Positions 8,787-17,355 of a stretch of DNA of 64,000 nucleotides are shown here, piece by piece. Position 1 is the first letter of the stretch. Each line of letters opens with the position of its first letter. The DNA is taken from NCBI RefSeq assembly GCF_049341065.1, contig NZ_JBMPIX010000023.1, positions 1 to 64,000 on the forward strand, given 5' to 3'. Below the pieces are notes generated by a model. That model had not been told where the DNA came from, made no database searches, and saw only the letters and a program-made list of their open reading frames with translations. The position numbers were made by a program, and so were the translations under genes. This DNA is from Pacificoceanicola sp049341065. Lineage in GTDB: Bacteria; Pseudomonadota; Alphaproteobacteria; Rhodobacterales; Rhodobacteraceae.

Positions 8787-9653
8787 TCACGCCAGACCAG
8801 CTTTCAACGTCTCGCGCCAAGGCGTCGTGGGGCGACCGATCAGACGCGACAGGGTCCGGTCTTCGCTGAACAGCCCGCCTTCTGACGCCCCGCGATCACT
8901 GTCCGCCAACATCTGCGCCACAGGCTCCGGCAACCCGGCGCCAACCAGTGCGGCCGCATAGGCGTCCGCTGACATATCGACGTATGGCACCTGCTTGCCC
9001 GTCAGATCTGAAATTGCCGCCGCGAACTCGGTCAGGTTGTAACTGCCATCGCCAGCCAGTTCGTAAACCGTTCCGCTTTCAGGCAAATCTCCGCTCAGAA
9101 CCGCCGCCGCAGCTTCTGCATAGTCCTGACGCGATGCGCTTGAAATCCGGCCTTCGCCCGCTGCGCCGATAAGCGCGCCATGCGCGACCGCCGCCCCTGC
9201 CCCCATCACGTAATTCTCGGTGTACCACCCGTTGCGCAAAACCGCGTAGCGCAGACCAGAGGCAGCCAGAGCGTCTTCGGTGGCCACGTGTTCGCCCGGC
9301 AGCACCGTCAAAGGTGAGGTCTTGGCCCCGAGGATCGAGGTGTAGGCGACAAAGTTCACACCGGCCGCCTTGGCGGCGCTGATCACATTGCGGTGTTGCT
9401 CGGCGCGTTGGCCAACCTCGCTGGAGGAGACCAGCAACAGCCGCTCGACACCCTCGAACGCGGCCTTCAATGCCTCTGGGTCGGTGTAGGACGCAACCTG
9501 CACCTCGATACCTTTGGCCTCAAGCGTGGCTGCCGCTTCGTCGCGGCGTACCAAACCGCCGATCTGGCGCGGCGCTTCGGTTTTCAACAGCGCCTCGATC
9601 ACCTTGGCTCCCAGTTGGCCCGAGGCCCCTGTCACGAGATATTTCAATACCAT
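8787..9653 (-). CDS. NAD(P)-binding quinone oxidoreductase, QorB/NmrA type
   Basis: The 288-aa protein starts with the Rossmann motif VTGASGQLGAKV and reads as an atypical short-chain dehydrogenase of the NmrA/QorB (YtfG) group, which reduces quinones with NADPH or senses the nucleotide. Supporting segments are LLLVSSSEVGQRAEQH, FVAYTSILGA and LRNGWYTENY. The ATG at 9653 gives the family length; the longer in-frame extension crosses the divergent regulator and is not used. The arrangement, divergent from an HxlR regulator, matches E. coli ytfG-ytfH. Confidence 0.88.
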   Translation of the reverse strand: MVLKYLVTGASGQLGAKVIEALLKTEAPRQIGGLVRRDEAAATLEAKGIEVQVASYTDPEALKAAFEGVERLLLVSSSEVGQRAEQHRNVISAAKAAGVNFVAYTSILGAKTSPLTVLPGEHVATEDALAASGLRYAVLRNGWYTENYVMGAGAAVAHGALIGAAGEGRISSASRQDYAEAAAAVLSGDLPESGTVYELAGDGSYNLTEFAAAISDLTGKQVPYVDMSADAYAAALVGAGLPEPVAQMLADSDRGASEGGLFSEDRTLSRLIGRPTTPWRETLKAGLA

Positions 9654-9675
9654 CAGCTTGATCCTTTCCTTTGAT

Positions 9676-9716
9676 GCAGGTCCCGAATCGGGATATGGTC
9701 TCGGATGTAGACCTGC
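9676..9716. promoter_or_regulatory. Candidate operator between qorB-like gene and HxlR regulator
   Basis: The 93-bp divergent gap contains nested dyads: GCAGGTC (9676-9682) with GACCTGC (9710-9716), CCCGAATCGGG (9682-9692), and GGTCT (9697-9701) with AGACC (9709-9713). HxlR-type regulators commonly control the divergent neighbour, so these are operator candidates. The exact bound site is not determined. Confidence 0.4.
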
Positions 9717-9746
9717 CAAAGGTCTGCGTGAAGGAGGCACTTTTTC

Positions 9747-10148
9747 ATGACCAGGGAACCTCGGGGTAACCCCCTCTTTGCGGATTGGCCAACCGGGCGC
9801 CCGGCCGAGCCCGGCGCCTGCCCGATCCGCGACGTGCTGGATCGTGTCGGGCAGAAGTGGACGCTGCTGATCCTGATTTCTCTCGAACGTGCGCCGCAAC
9901 GGTTTTCCGCCTTGCAGCGCAGCGTGGGCGATATCTCCAAACGCATGCTCACCCAAACCCTGCGGGAACTGGAGCGCGACGGAATGATTTCGCGCACCGT
10001 TTATCCGACAAAACCGCCGTCGGTGGAATACGCCCTGACCGAACTTGGCCGCTCGTCCTTGCAGCCCATCGCAACCCTCAGCGATTGGGCAAGCGCGAAC
10101 CACGATCGCATCCGCGCCGCCCGCGCGGCCTATGACGCCGCGGTCTGA
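9747..10148 (+). CDS. HxlR family transcriptional regulator
   Basis: This 133-aa winged-helix protein of the HxlR family has the family signature CPIRDVLDRVGQKWTLLIL near residue 28, followed by LQRSVGDISKRMLTQTLRELERDGMI, the recognition-helix and wing region. The N-terminal Cys is the residue that senses oxidants or quinones in some relatives (for example QorR, YodB). A GGAGG ribosome binding site precedes the ATG. Being divergent from a quinone oxidoreductase gene, it likely represses that gene and itself. Confidence 0.92.
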   Translation: MTREPRGNPLFADWPTGRPAEPGACPIRDVLDRVGQKWTLLILISLERAPQRFSALQRSVGDISKRMLTQTLRELERDGMISRTVYPTKPPSVEYALTELGRSSLQPIATLSDWASANHDRIRAARAAYDAAV

Positions 10149-10205
10149 GCTTTTCGTCGCTGCGCGGGCCTGTTAGCCTGCGCCAAACCCAGCCCGGAGA
10201 GCGCC

Positions 10206-11402
10206 ATGACCACCCGCAGCCAAGCCACCTTCCCGCCCCCTATCCCCGAGGCAAGGCGCTGGCTCGATGGTGTTACCTTTTCGCCTGATCGGCCTTTGAT
10301 CAACCTCAGCCAGGCTGCCCCGGTCGATCCGCCCCCACCGCAGCTGCGCCGGGCCATGGCCGAGGCAATGGAACGCGCCGAAACCCACCTTTATGGGCCG
10401 GTTCTGGGCAATGACGGATTGCGCGCCGCACTGGCCGCCAATTGGGCGCATCACTATGGCGGTTCGGTCGGGCCGGATCAGGTAGCCATCACCGCAGGCT
10501 GCAATCAGGCTTTTGCCGCGACCATCGCCGCGCTGACCACCGAAGGGGACGAGGTCATTCTGCCCGTTCCGTGGTACTTCAATCACAAGATGTGGCTGGA
10601 CATGTCTGGCGTGACCGCGGTGCCTTTGACAAGCGGCCCGGACCTTATCCCAAGTGCCGAGGATGCCGCCGGGCTGATCACCGCGAGAACCCGCGCCATT
10701 GCGCTTGTCTCGCCGAACAACCCCGGAGGCGTGGAATATCCGCCTGAAACCCTGCGCGCGTTTTTCCAGCTTGCCCGCGAACAGGGCCTGCGCCTGATCC
10801 TTGATGAGACCTACCGTGATTTTCACAGCCAGCCCGGCGCACCACATGATCTTTTGACCACAAGTGACTGGGATAAAACGCTGATCCAGCTTTACAGCTT
10901 TTCCAAGTCCTACCGTCTGACTGGTCACCGCGCGGGTGCCATCATCGCGGACCCCGACCTGCTGCGCGAGATGGAAAAGTTTCAGGACACCGTCGCGATC
11001 TGCGCGCCGCAGATGGGCCAGATGGCCGCCGAATGGGGGCTGAGCAATCTAGCTGACTGGGTGGCCGAACAGCGCGACGAGATCCTCGCGCGGCGTCGCG
11101 CCATCGCCGACCATTTCCCGCAGCTTGAGGCAAAGGGCTGGAAGCTGCTCGGGCTTGGCGCATATTTCGCCTATATCGAACACCCGTTTGCCGAAACCTC
11201 GGCCCAGATTGCCCCGAAACTGGTGCGCGAGGCGGGGGTCCTTCTGCTGCCCGGTTCGATGTTTTTCCCGGACGGTGACCCCAGCGGTGACCGTCATTTC
11301 CGCGTCGCCTTTGCCAATACCGATGCCGCCGGTATCAAGGATTTTGTCGAACGGCTTGCGGTGCTGGACTGGCCCCTTGCAGCCCAGAAAGGTGCAGCGT
11401 AG
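10206..11402 (+). CDS. PLP-dependent aminotransferase, class I/II
   Basis: The 398-aa fold-type I aminotransferase has LYGPVLGNDGLRAALA (cofactor loop), VSPNNPGGVEYP (conserved NNPxG), LILDETYRDF (Asp for the pyridine nitrogen) and LYSFSKSYRLTGHRAGA, where SFSKSYRLTGHRxG holds the Schiff-base lysine and the phosphate-binding arginine. The substrate is not evident, and it is not clearly AspC or HisC. It is followed within 35 bp by the foldase gene. Confidence 0.85.
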   Translation: MTTRSQATFPPPIPEARRWLDGVTFSPDRPLINLSQAAPVDPPPPQLRRAMAEAMERAETHLYGPVLGNDGLRAALAANWAHHYGGSVGPDQVAITAGCNQAFAATIAALTTEGDEVILPVPWYFNHKMWLDMSGVTAVPLTSGPDLIPSAEDAAGLITARTRAIALVSPNNPGGVEYPPETLRAFFQLAREQGLRLILDETYRDFHSQPGAPHDLLTTSDWDKTLIQLYSFSKSYRLTGHRAGAIIADPDLLREMEKFQDTVAICAPQMGQMAAEWGLSNLADWVAEQRDEILARRRAIADHFPQLEAKGWKLLGLGAYFAYIEHPFAETSAQIAPKLVREAGVLLLPGSMFFPDGDPSGDRHFRVAFANTDAAGIKDFVERLAVLDWPLAAQKGAA

Positions 11403-11436
11403 ACAAGGCCAGCCTAAGAACTCCGGGGAGAACCAA

Positions 11437-13284
11437 ATGGCATCGAAACGCGGCGGAATGCCCAAATCTCTTGGTCTGATCTTGATCGGCATGCTCGTGG
11501 TTGGGCTTGGCGGCTTTGGCGTGACGAATTTCTCGGGCAATGTGCGCAAGATTGGCTCGGTCGGGGACGCAGATATTCCGGTCAGCGACTATGCCCGCGC
11601 CCTGCAGAACGAAATTCGCGCCGTCGAAGCGCAAGCCGGACAGCCCGTCAGTTTCCCGCAGGCACAGGCCATGGGTCTGCCGCAGCGCGTGCTGAGCCAG
11701 ATGGTGGTCACTGCCGCGCTTGAAAGCGAAGCCGACACCCTTGGGATTTCCGTCGGCGACGAACGGCTGGCTGAAGAACTTTCCAATATCAATGCCTTCC
11801 ACGGCCCCGATGGCAAGCTGGACCGCGTCGCCTATGCCGCCGCGCTGGAGCGTATCGACATGAGCGAACGCGACTTTGAGGAGCAGTTGCGCTCGCAAAG
11901 CGCCGCCACGCTGTTGCAGGGCGCGGTTCTGGCCGGGACGAAACTGCCTGACACCTATATCCACACACTGGCTGGCTATGCCGCCGAACGCCGCGCCTTT
12001 ACCTGGGCTGAACTGGGCGCCGATGCGCTGACCACCGGTCTGCCCGTGCCGACCGAAGACGAGCTGACCGCATGGTACGAAGCGAATATCGACCGCTTCA
12101 CTTTGCCCGAAACCAAGCAGATCACCTACGCTTGGGTGACGCCCGATATGATCGTCGATAGCGTCGAGGTCGACGAAGAAAGCCTGCGCGCCGCCTATGC
12201 CGAGCGTGAGGCCGAATTCAATATGCCGGAACGCCGCCTTGTCGAACGTCTGGTCTTTGCCGATGACGCCGAAGCGCAGGCCGCGCTTGAAAGGCTGACC
12301 TCAGGCGAGATCACCTTTGAAGCGCTTGTGCAGGAACGCGGCCTTGAACTGGCCGACACCGACATGGGCGACGTGAGCCGTGACGATCTGGACGGCGCCG
12401 CCGATGTGGTCTTTGCCGCCGAGGTGGGCGATATCGCTGGCCCCGCGCCGACGCCGCTTGGCCCGGCCTTGTTCCGGCTGAACGCGATCCTGCCTGCACA
12501 TGAAACGACCTTTGAAGAGGCCGAGCCCGCCCTGCGTGACACGCTTGCGCTGGACCGCGCCCGCCGCGTGATTGACGGCATGGCGCAAAGCCTTGACGAC
12601 GAACTGGCCGCTGGCGCCACACTGGAAGAGCTGGCCGACAGCACCGACCTGACGCTGGACCAGATCGGCTGGACCGCGCAAAGCAGCGAGGGCATCGCAG
12701 GCTATGACGCCTTCCGCGAGGCCGCGCAGGCGGTGACCGCCGATGATTATCCGAAGATTGACCAACTGGGCGATGGCGGCCTCTTTGCCATGCGACTTGA
12801 AGAGGTGCGCGAACCCGCTCCGCAACCTTTCGAGGATGTGCGCAATGCCGTGGTGGCGGGCTGGGAACACCAGGCCCAGACCGACGCGCTGGTCGAAGAG
12901 GCCAAGGCTCTTGCCGCGCAACTGTCCGAAGGCAAGACCTTTGAGGGCCTTGGCCTGACCGCCAAGACCGAAACCGGCCTGAACCGCAACGCTCAGGCCT
13001 CGGATATTCCAGCCGGTCTGGTGGCCGAAGCGTTCAAGCTGGAGCCGGGCGCCACCGCCGCCCTGCCCGGCGAAGGCACGGCTTTTGTCATGCGTCTGGA
13101 CGAGGTGATCGCCGCCGATCTGGAAAGCGACGAGGTCAAGCAACTGACCCAGATTTTCGGGGATCAGGCCGCCAATGACGTGGCGCAAGACCTGTTTCAG
13201 GCGCTGTCCACCGATATCCAGCAACGTGCCGGGGTCACGATCGACCAGCAGGCGCTGAACGCCGTTCACGCGAACTTCCAGTAA
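11437..13284 (+). CDS. Membrane-anchored peptidyl-prolyl isomerase, SurA/PpiD type
   Basis: The 615-aa protein has one N-terminal membrane anchor (about residues 12-33, SLGLILIGMLVVGLGGFGV), then a SurA_N-like chaperone region (residues 40-190), a degenerate parvulin region in the middle (LVERLVFADDAEAQAALERL... and GDVSRDDLDGAADVVFAAEVGDIAG), and a long acidic helical C-terminal part. This is the PpiD layout: an inner-membrane foldase acting on outer-membrane and exported proteins. The ATG at 11437 follows GGGGAG; the longer frame overlaps the aminotransferase. It lies 15 bp before trpE, an arrangement I believe is common in Roseobacters. Confidence 0.88.
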   Translation: MASKRGGMPKSLGLILIGMLVVGLGGFGVTNFSGNVRKIGSVGDADIPVSDYARALQNEIRAVEAQAGQPVSFPQAQAMGLPQRVLSQMVVTAALESEADTLGISVGDERLAEELSNINAFHGPDGKLDRVAYAAALERIDMSERDFEEQLRSQSAATLLQGAVLAGTKLPDTYIHTLAGYAAERRAFTWAELGADALTTGLPVPTEDELTAWYEANIDRFTLPETKQITYAWVTPDMIVDSVEVDEESLRAAYAEREAEFNMPERRLVERLVFADDAEAQAALERLTSGEITFEALVQERGLELADTDMGDVSRDDLDGAADVVFAAEVGDIAGPAPTPLGPALFRLNAILPAHETTFEEAEPALRDTLALDRARRVIDGMAQSLDDELAAGATLEELADSTDLTLDQIGWTAQSSEGIAGYDAFREAAQAVTADDYPKIDQLGDGGLFAMRLEEVREPAPQPFEDVRNAVVAGWEHQAQTDALVEEAKALAAQLSEGKTFEGLGLTAKTETGLNRNAQASDIPAGLVAEAFKLEPGATAALPGEGTAFVMRLDEVIAADLESDEVKQLTQIFGDQAANDVAQDLFQALSTDIQQRAGVTIDQQALNAVHANFQ

Positions 13285-13299
13285 GGCCCTGTTACGCTC

Positions 13300-14814
13300 A
13301 TGTCCGCATTGACCCCGACTTTCGATGACTTCGCCAAAGGCTATCAAGCCGGGCAAAACCAGCTTTTGTACACGCGCCTTGCTGCCGATCTCGACACGCC
13401 TGTATCGCTGATGCTCAAGCTGACGGGGGCGGCCAAGGATGCCTTCATGCTCGAATCCGTGACCGGCGGTGAAGTGCGCGGACGCTATTCAATCATCGGG
13501 ATGAAGCCGGACGTGGTCTGGACCTGCCACGGCACGCAGGCGCGCATCAACCGTCAGGCGCGCTTTGACCCGGAAGCCTTTGAAGATCAGTCAGACGATC
13601 CGCTGACCGCCCTGCGCGCCCTGATCGCCGAGTCGCGCATCGACTTGCCCGAGGATCTGCCGCAGGCCGCAGCGGGCCTGTTTGGCTATCTTGGCTATGA
13701 CATGATCCGGCTGGTCGAACATCTGCCCAACGTGAACCCCGATCCGCTGGGCCTGCCCGACGCCATGTTGCAGCGCCCCTCGGTCATCGCGGTTCTGGAC
13801 GGCGTGAAAGGCGAAGTCACCGTTGTCTCGCCCGCGTGGGTGCAGGACGGGCTGTCGTCCCGTGCGGCCTATGCGCAGGCCGCCGAACGTGTCATGGACG
13901 CGGTGCGCGATCTCGAACGCGCCCTGCCCGAGGCGACGCGCGATCTGGGCGATGCCGCCGATCTGGGCGAGCCTGTGTCGAACTTCACCCATCAGAGCTA
14001 CAAGGACGCGGTCGAAACCGCCAAGGAATATATCCGCGCGGGTGACATCTTTCAGGTCGTACCCTCGCAGCGTTGGACCCAGGATTTCCCGCTGCCGCCG
14101 TTTTCGCTGTATCGATCCTTGCGGCGCACCAACCCGTCGCCCTTCATGTTCTATTTCAACTTTGGCGGCTTTCAGGTCATCGGCGCCAGCCCCGAGATTC
14201 TCGTGCGGGTCTTTGGCCGCGAAGTCACCATTCGCCCGATTGCCGGCACCCGTCCGCGCGGCGCAACGCCCGAGCAGGATCGCGCGCTTGAGGCCGATTT
14301 GCTGGCCGACAAGAAAGAACTGGCCGAACACCTCATGCTGCTGGATCTGGGCCGCAACGACACCGGCAAGGTTTCGAAAATCGGTACCGTGCGTCCGACC
14401 GAACAATTCATCATCGAACGCTACAGCCACGTGATGCACATCGTATCGAACGTGGTGGGCGAGTTAGCCGATGATCAGGACGCGCTGTCCGCCTTTTTCG
14501 CGGGGATGCCTGCTGGCACGGTCTCTGGGGCACCCAAGGTCCGCGCGATGGAGATCATCGACGAACTGGAGCCGGAAAAGCGCGGTGTCTACGGCGGCGG
14601 TGTCGGCTATTTCAGTGCGGGCGGCGATATGGATATGTGTATCGCCCTGCGCACCGCACTTGTGAAGGACCGCAAGCTTTATATTCAGGCCGGTGGCGGT
14701 GTGGTCTATGACAGCGACCCCGAAGCAGAATATCAGGAGACCGTTCACAAATCGAACGCCATCCGGCGCGCGGCCGCCGATGCGGCTCGGTTCACTGGAA
14801 ACCGCAACAGCTGA
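13300..14814 (+). CDS. trpE: Anthranilate synthase component I
   Basis: TrpE makes anthranilate from chorismate with ammonia supplied by TrpG, the first step of tryptophan synthesis. The 504-aa protein shows the chorismate-binding fold: FKVVPS-type IFQVVPSQRW, ASPEILVRV, RPIAGTRPRG, EHLMLLDLGRNDTGKV, VMHIVSNVVG, AGTVSGAPKVRAMEII and the ending AGGGVVYDSDPEAEYQET. The N-terminal LLES-type feedback site appears as FMLESVTGGEVRGRYS. It directly follows the foldase gene with no room for a leader peptide, so attenuation upstream of trpE is unlikely here. trpG is not in the window. Confidence 0.97.
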   Translation: MSALTPTFDDFAKGYQAGQNQLLYTRLAADLDTPVSLMLKLTGAAKDAFMLESVTGGEVRGRYSIIGMKPDVVWTCHGTQARINRQARFDPEAFEDQSDDPLTALRALIAESRIDLPEDLPQAAAGLFGYLGYDMIRLVEHLPNVNPDPLGLPDAMLQRPSVIAVLDGVKGEVTVVSPAWVQDGLSSRAAYAQAAERVMDAVRDLERALPEATRDLGDAADLGEPVSNFTHQSYKDAVETAKEYIRAGDIFQVVPSQRWTQDFPLPPFSLYRSLRRTNPSPFMFYFNFGGFQVIGASPEILVRVFGREVTIRPIAGTRPRGATPEQDRALEADLLADKKELAEHLMLLDLGRNDTGKVSKIGTVRPTEQFIIERYSHVMHIVSNVVGELADDQDALSAFFAGMPAGTVSGAPKVRAMEIIDELEPEKRGVYGGGVGYFSAGGDMDMCIALRTALVKDRKLYIQAGGGVVYDSDPEAEYQETVHKSNAIRRAAADAARFTGNRNS

Positions 14815-15016
14815 CAGCTGGTGCCCTCCGGATCGCAATCCAAGGGATCGGCCAAGATTTGCACACAAGGCTTAACTGATTCGAAATCTATGGCTTCGCC
14901 TTAGACGAGCAGGACGCAAAATTTTCTGAAAGTTCCGCTAAATTTCCCGGAAAAACCGTCAATTGACCTAAGATCATCTTTGATTTCAACCAAATTTTAA
15001 CGAGCGAAGCCAAATT

Positions 15017-15613
15017 ATGGCAAGTCGCGCCGCATTTTACCAAATACATGCCTCATTCGATATCTATCAAAATCGCATGACACGCACGCTTACCAAACAA
15101 ACCCATCAAGACTTCCAGCGCCGGATCAAATCAATTGATCCTACGTTCTACCGCACCGGTGAACGCGGCGTGGTCAAGGATGTTACAACGTCCCGGCCCA
15201 TCGGTTCTGCCCTGTTGGGGTTTGGCTGGGCATACATTGTCGTCTCGGTTGCCAATAATCGCGGCGTGATCGAAGGTTCTTTGCGTCAGGGCAGCCTGCC
15301 CGACCATTACCACGCCTATATCCTCATGGTGCTGGCCGCTTTGTTGGCCGCATCTTGCGTCATGTTGCTGATGCACCTGTTCCGCTTTCTGACCAAATCC
15401 GGCGGGAAAAAGCGGAACTCGGGCGGGATGCTGGTCGGGGTATTGGGCGCCATGGTTTTGGTCTATACGCCGACAAGTGTCTGGGAGGCCGGGTTCAACA
15501 TGATGGACGGCAATTCGCGCGCCTTTGTTCAAACCGCGTCCGCGACAATGTCCGACGCCCTGCCCGGCATCAATTTCGGCAACGTGTCCTTCGTCTCTTC
15601 ACAGGGACGTTAA
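15017..15613 (+). CDS. Small integral membrane protein, unknown function
   Basis: The 198-aa protein is unrecognised by family. A basic N-terminal stretch (RTLTKQTHQDFQRRIKSIDP) is followed by three hydrophobic segments, around residues 62-80, 97-122 and 139-158, with a KSGGKKRNSGG loop that should be cytoplasmic. The start at 15017 has a weak GAGCGA ribosome binding site; an internal ATG at 15077 is the alternative. It may be transcribed with or after trpE, 202 bp upstream. Confidence 0.7.
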   Translation: MASRAAFYQIHASFDIYQNRMTRTLTKQTHQDFQRRIKSIDPTFYRTGERGVVKDVTTSRPIGSALLGFGWAYIVVSVANNRGVIEGSLRQGSLPDHYHAYILMVLAALLAASCVMLLMHLFRFLTKSGGKKRNSGGMLVGVLGAMVLVYTPTSVWEAGFNMMDGNSRAFVQTASATMSDALPGINFGNVSFVSSQGR

Positions 15614-15616
15614 ACC

Positions 15617-16492
15617 TCAGATCGTTCCGACAAATCGATCCGGCAGACGGTATTGCCCCGGATAGTCGGGTCTGTCGAACTGCCAGAACCCGGTTTCCCC
15701 GCGTGGCTTCCAGCTGTTCTGCATGGCCTTGCGCACGTGACTGAAATCAAATCCTTCCTGCATCTTCAGCGCCGAAAACCCGTCATACACGGCCCGATCT
15801 TCGCCGCGCGCCTCGGCAAACCAATGGCGGCCAATGGCGATATCCTTGATCTCGCCCTGCAAAGCGCCGGTCACCCGATTGCGCTGGTCCATCACGTCGA
15901 CATAAGCGCCAAAATCACAGAATTTCAGGTGGAATAGATACAGATCCTCGGGCGCGAACAGCTTGTCGCTTTGGGTGAAATGCCCACCGCGTGCGATCTT
16001 GTTCCCGGTGCTGATGATACAAGGTTTCGAGTAATGCGGCGCCAGACGCACATGGCGGCGCGGGCCAATGATCCGGTCGGAAATCGGTTGATCCTCGATA
16101 TCGATCCGATGAATGACCTCAAGCCCTAATGGCGTCAGATTGCGGCGCAGCTTGGCCTTGCGCAGATAGTCCAGCAGACCGATCCCAGAGGCCGGATCGA
16201 CCACAACCAGCTCATCCACATCTCCGACAATCACATGGTTGTAGTAACACCGCAGTCCCTGCACGATGTTGTTGAGCATACGCCAGCGTTTCATGTCGAA
16301 ATTAGGATGCGGATCGCCGGGAATGCCGATGATGTTACAACCCTCAGCCAATTGCGCGACCGTTTCACCGCGGCCGTGGTTGACCACATAACAATTTTCA
16401 CGCCCAAGGGCTTCGCCGTAATGGCGCAGCCATGCCTTCAGGAAAAAGGCATCGTCGCGCACCATTGTCAGGGCGGCGGCCACCGATTGCAT
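15617..16492 (-). CDS. Glycosyltransferase family 2-like protein
   Basis: The 291-aa protein begins LTMVRDDAFFLKAWLRHYGEALG, the typical first strand of the GT2-like (Glyco_tranf_2_4) fold. It carries a DVDE acid motif (IVGDVDELVVVDP, about residue 93) in the position of the DXD metal-nucleotide-sugar site. Such enzymes add sugars to surface glycans or lipids. A GAGG ribosome binding site lies 8 nt before the ATG. It is divergent from a sulfotransferase-like gene and may share a surface-modification role with it (inference). Confidence 0.8.
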   Translation of the reverse strand: MQSVAAALTMVRDDAFFLKAWLRHYGEALGRENCYVVNHGRGETVAQLAEGCNIIGIPGDPHPNFDMKRWRMLNNIVQGLRCYYNHVIVGDVDELVVVDPASGIGLLDYLRKAKLRRNLTPLGLEVIHRIDIEDQPISDRIIGPRRHVRLAPHYSKPCIISTGNKIARGGHFTQSDKLFAPEDLYLFHLKFCDFGAYVDVMDQRNRVTGALQGEIKDIAIGRHWFAEARGEDRAVYDGFSALKMQEGFDFSHVRKAMQNSWKPRGETGFWQFDRPDYPGQYRLPDRFVGTI

Positions 16493-16605
16493 CTGCTCTG
16501 CCTCGCTTGTTTCTTTTGCCCTAAGCTACCGCAATTGCGTGCTTTTGAGAATCGCTATCTGCTGTTCCGCGCGCTATCGTGACGGCAAAAGGATAAGAGG
16601 CCGTG

Positions 16606-17355
16606 ATGATCGCGCAGGATTTCCTTACGACCGGCTGGCAAATCAAGCCCGGACCACAGCCACCGACGCTGTATCAGGTGTTTGGCGAACGCTCTTCAGG
16701 CACAAATTTTATCAAACGGCTGATCGGGCGGAACAGCCCGATGCGCCCGATCGAAGGGCTTGGCTGGAAGCACGGCTTTCCCCATATGACCGCGATCGCG
16801 CCGAACGTCGCGGTGATCTGCGTGGTGCGGGACGCGCAGAGCTGGGCTTTGTCGATGCATGCCAAACCCTGGCACTGCCCTCCGGCCATGCAAGCCTTAC
16901 CTTTTTCCGAGTTTATCCGTGCCGAATGGACCACCATAGCCGACCGCAAACGCTATTTCCCGCAGGTGGCGGAGTTCGGCGGCCAAGGCCAACCGCTGCA
17001 ACATGACCGTCACCCGCTGACAGGGCGCCCCCTTGCCAATCTCTTTGCGCTCAGACAGGCGAAATTGCAGGGGCTTTTGTCCTATCTCGAGCGAGGATGC
17101 ACAGTGGTGTTTTGTCGGCTCGAAGCGGTTCAGGCCGCGCCTGAGGGTTTTCTTGCCGACTTGCATGACCTATTGTCGGTGCCCGCTGGACAAGTGGCGT
17201 ACCGCCCCGTGGTCAAGCGGCTCGGGTCCAAATTCCTGCCGTCAGTTGACGCGCGCCCCGAGACGCCCAAGGCGTTCAGCGACGAAGACCTGACCTTTCT
17301 GCAATCGCAGATCGACCCCGAGCAAGAGGCGCGACTCGGCTATATCTATGCCTGA
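16606..17355 (+). CDS. Sulfotransferase-like P-loop protein
   Basis: The 249-aa protein has FGERSSGTNFIKRLI near residue 25, matching the 5'-phosphosulfate (PAPS) loop of sulfotransferases, and CVVRDAQSWALSMH near residue 70, matching the 3'-phosphate-binding RDP..S segment. It probably transfers sulfate to a glycan or small acceptor, but the acceptor is unknown. The ATG at 16606 is preceded by GAGG; a GTG one codon earlier is possible. Its end overlaps the convergent glycerate kinase gene by 10 bp. Confidence 0.72.
   Translation: MIAQDFLTTGWQIKPGPQPPTLYQVFGERSSGTNFIKRLIGRNSPMRPIEGLGWKHGFPHMTAIAPNVAVICVVRDAQSWALSMHAKPWHCPPAMQALPFSEFIRAEWTTIADRKRYFPQVAEFGGQGQPLQHDRHPLTGRPLANLFALRQAKLQGLLSYLERGCTVVFCRLEAVQAAPEGFLADLHDLLSVPAGQVAYRPVVKRLGSKFLPSVDARPETPKAFSDEDLTFLQSQIDPEQEARLGYIYA

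Noticed and set aside
13285..13299. Attenuator leader peptide before trpE
   Set aside because: Only 15 bases separate trpE from the foldase gene, leaving no room for a leader with Trp codons.
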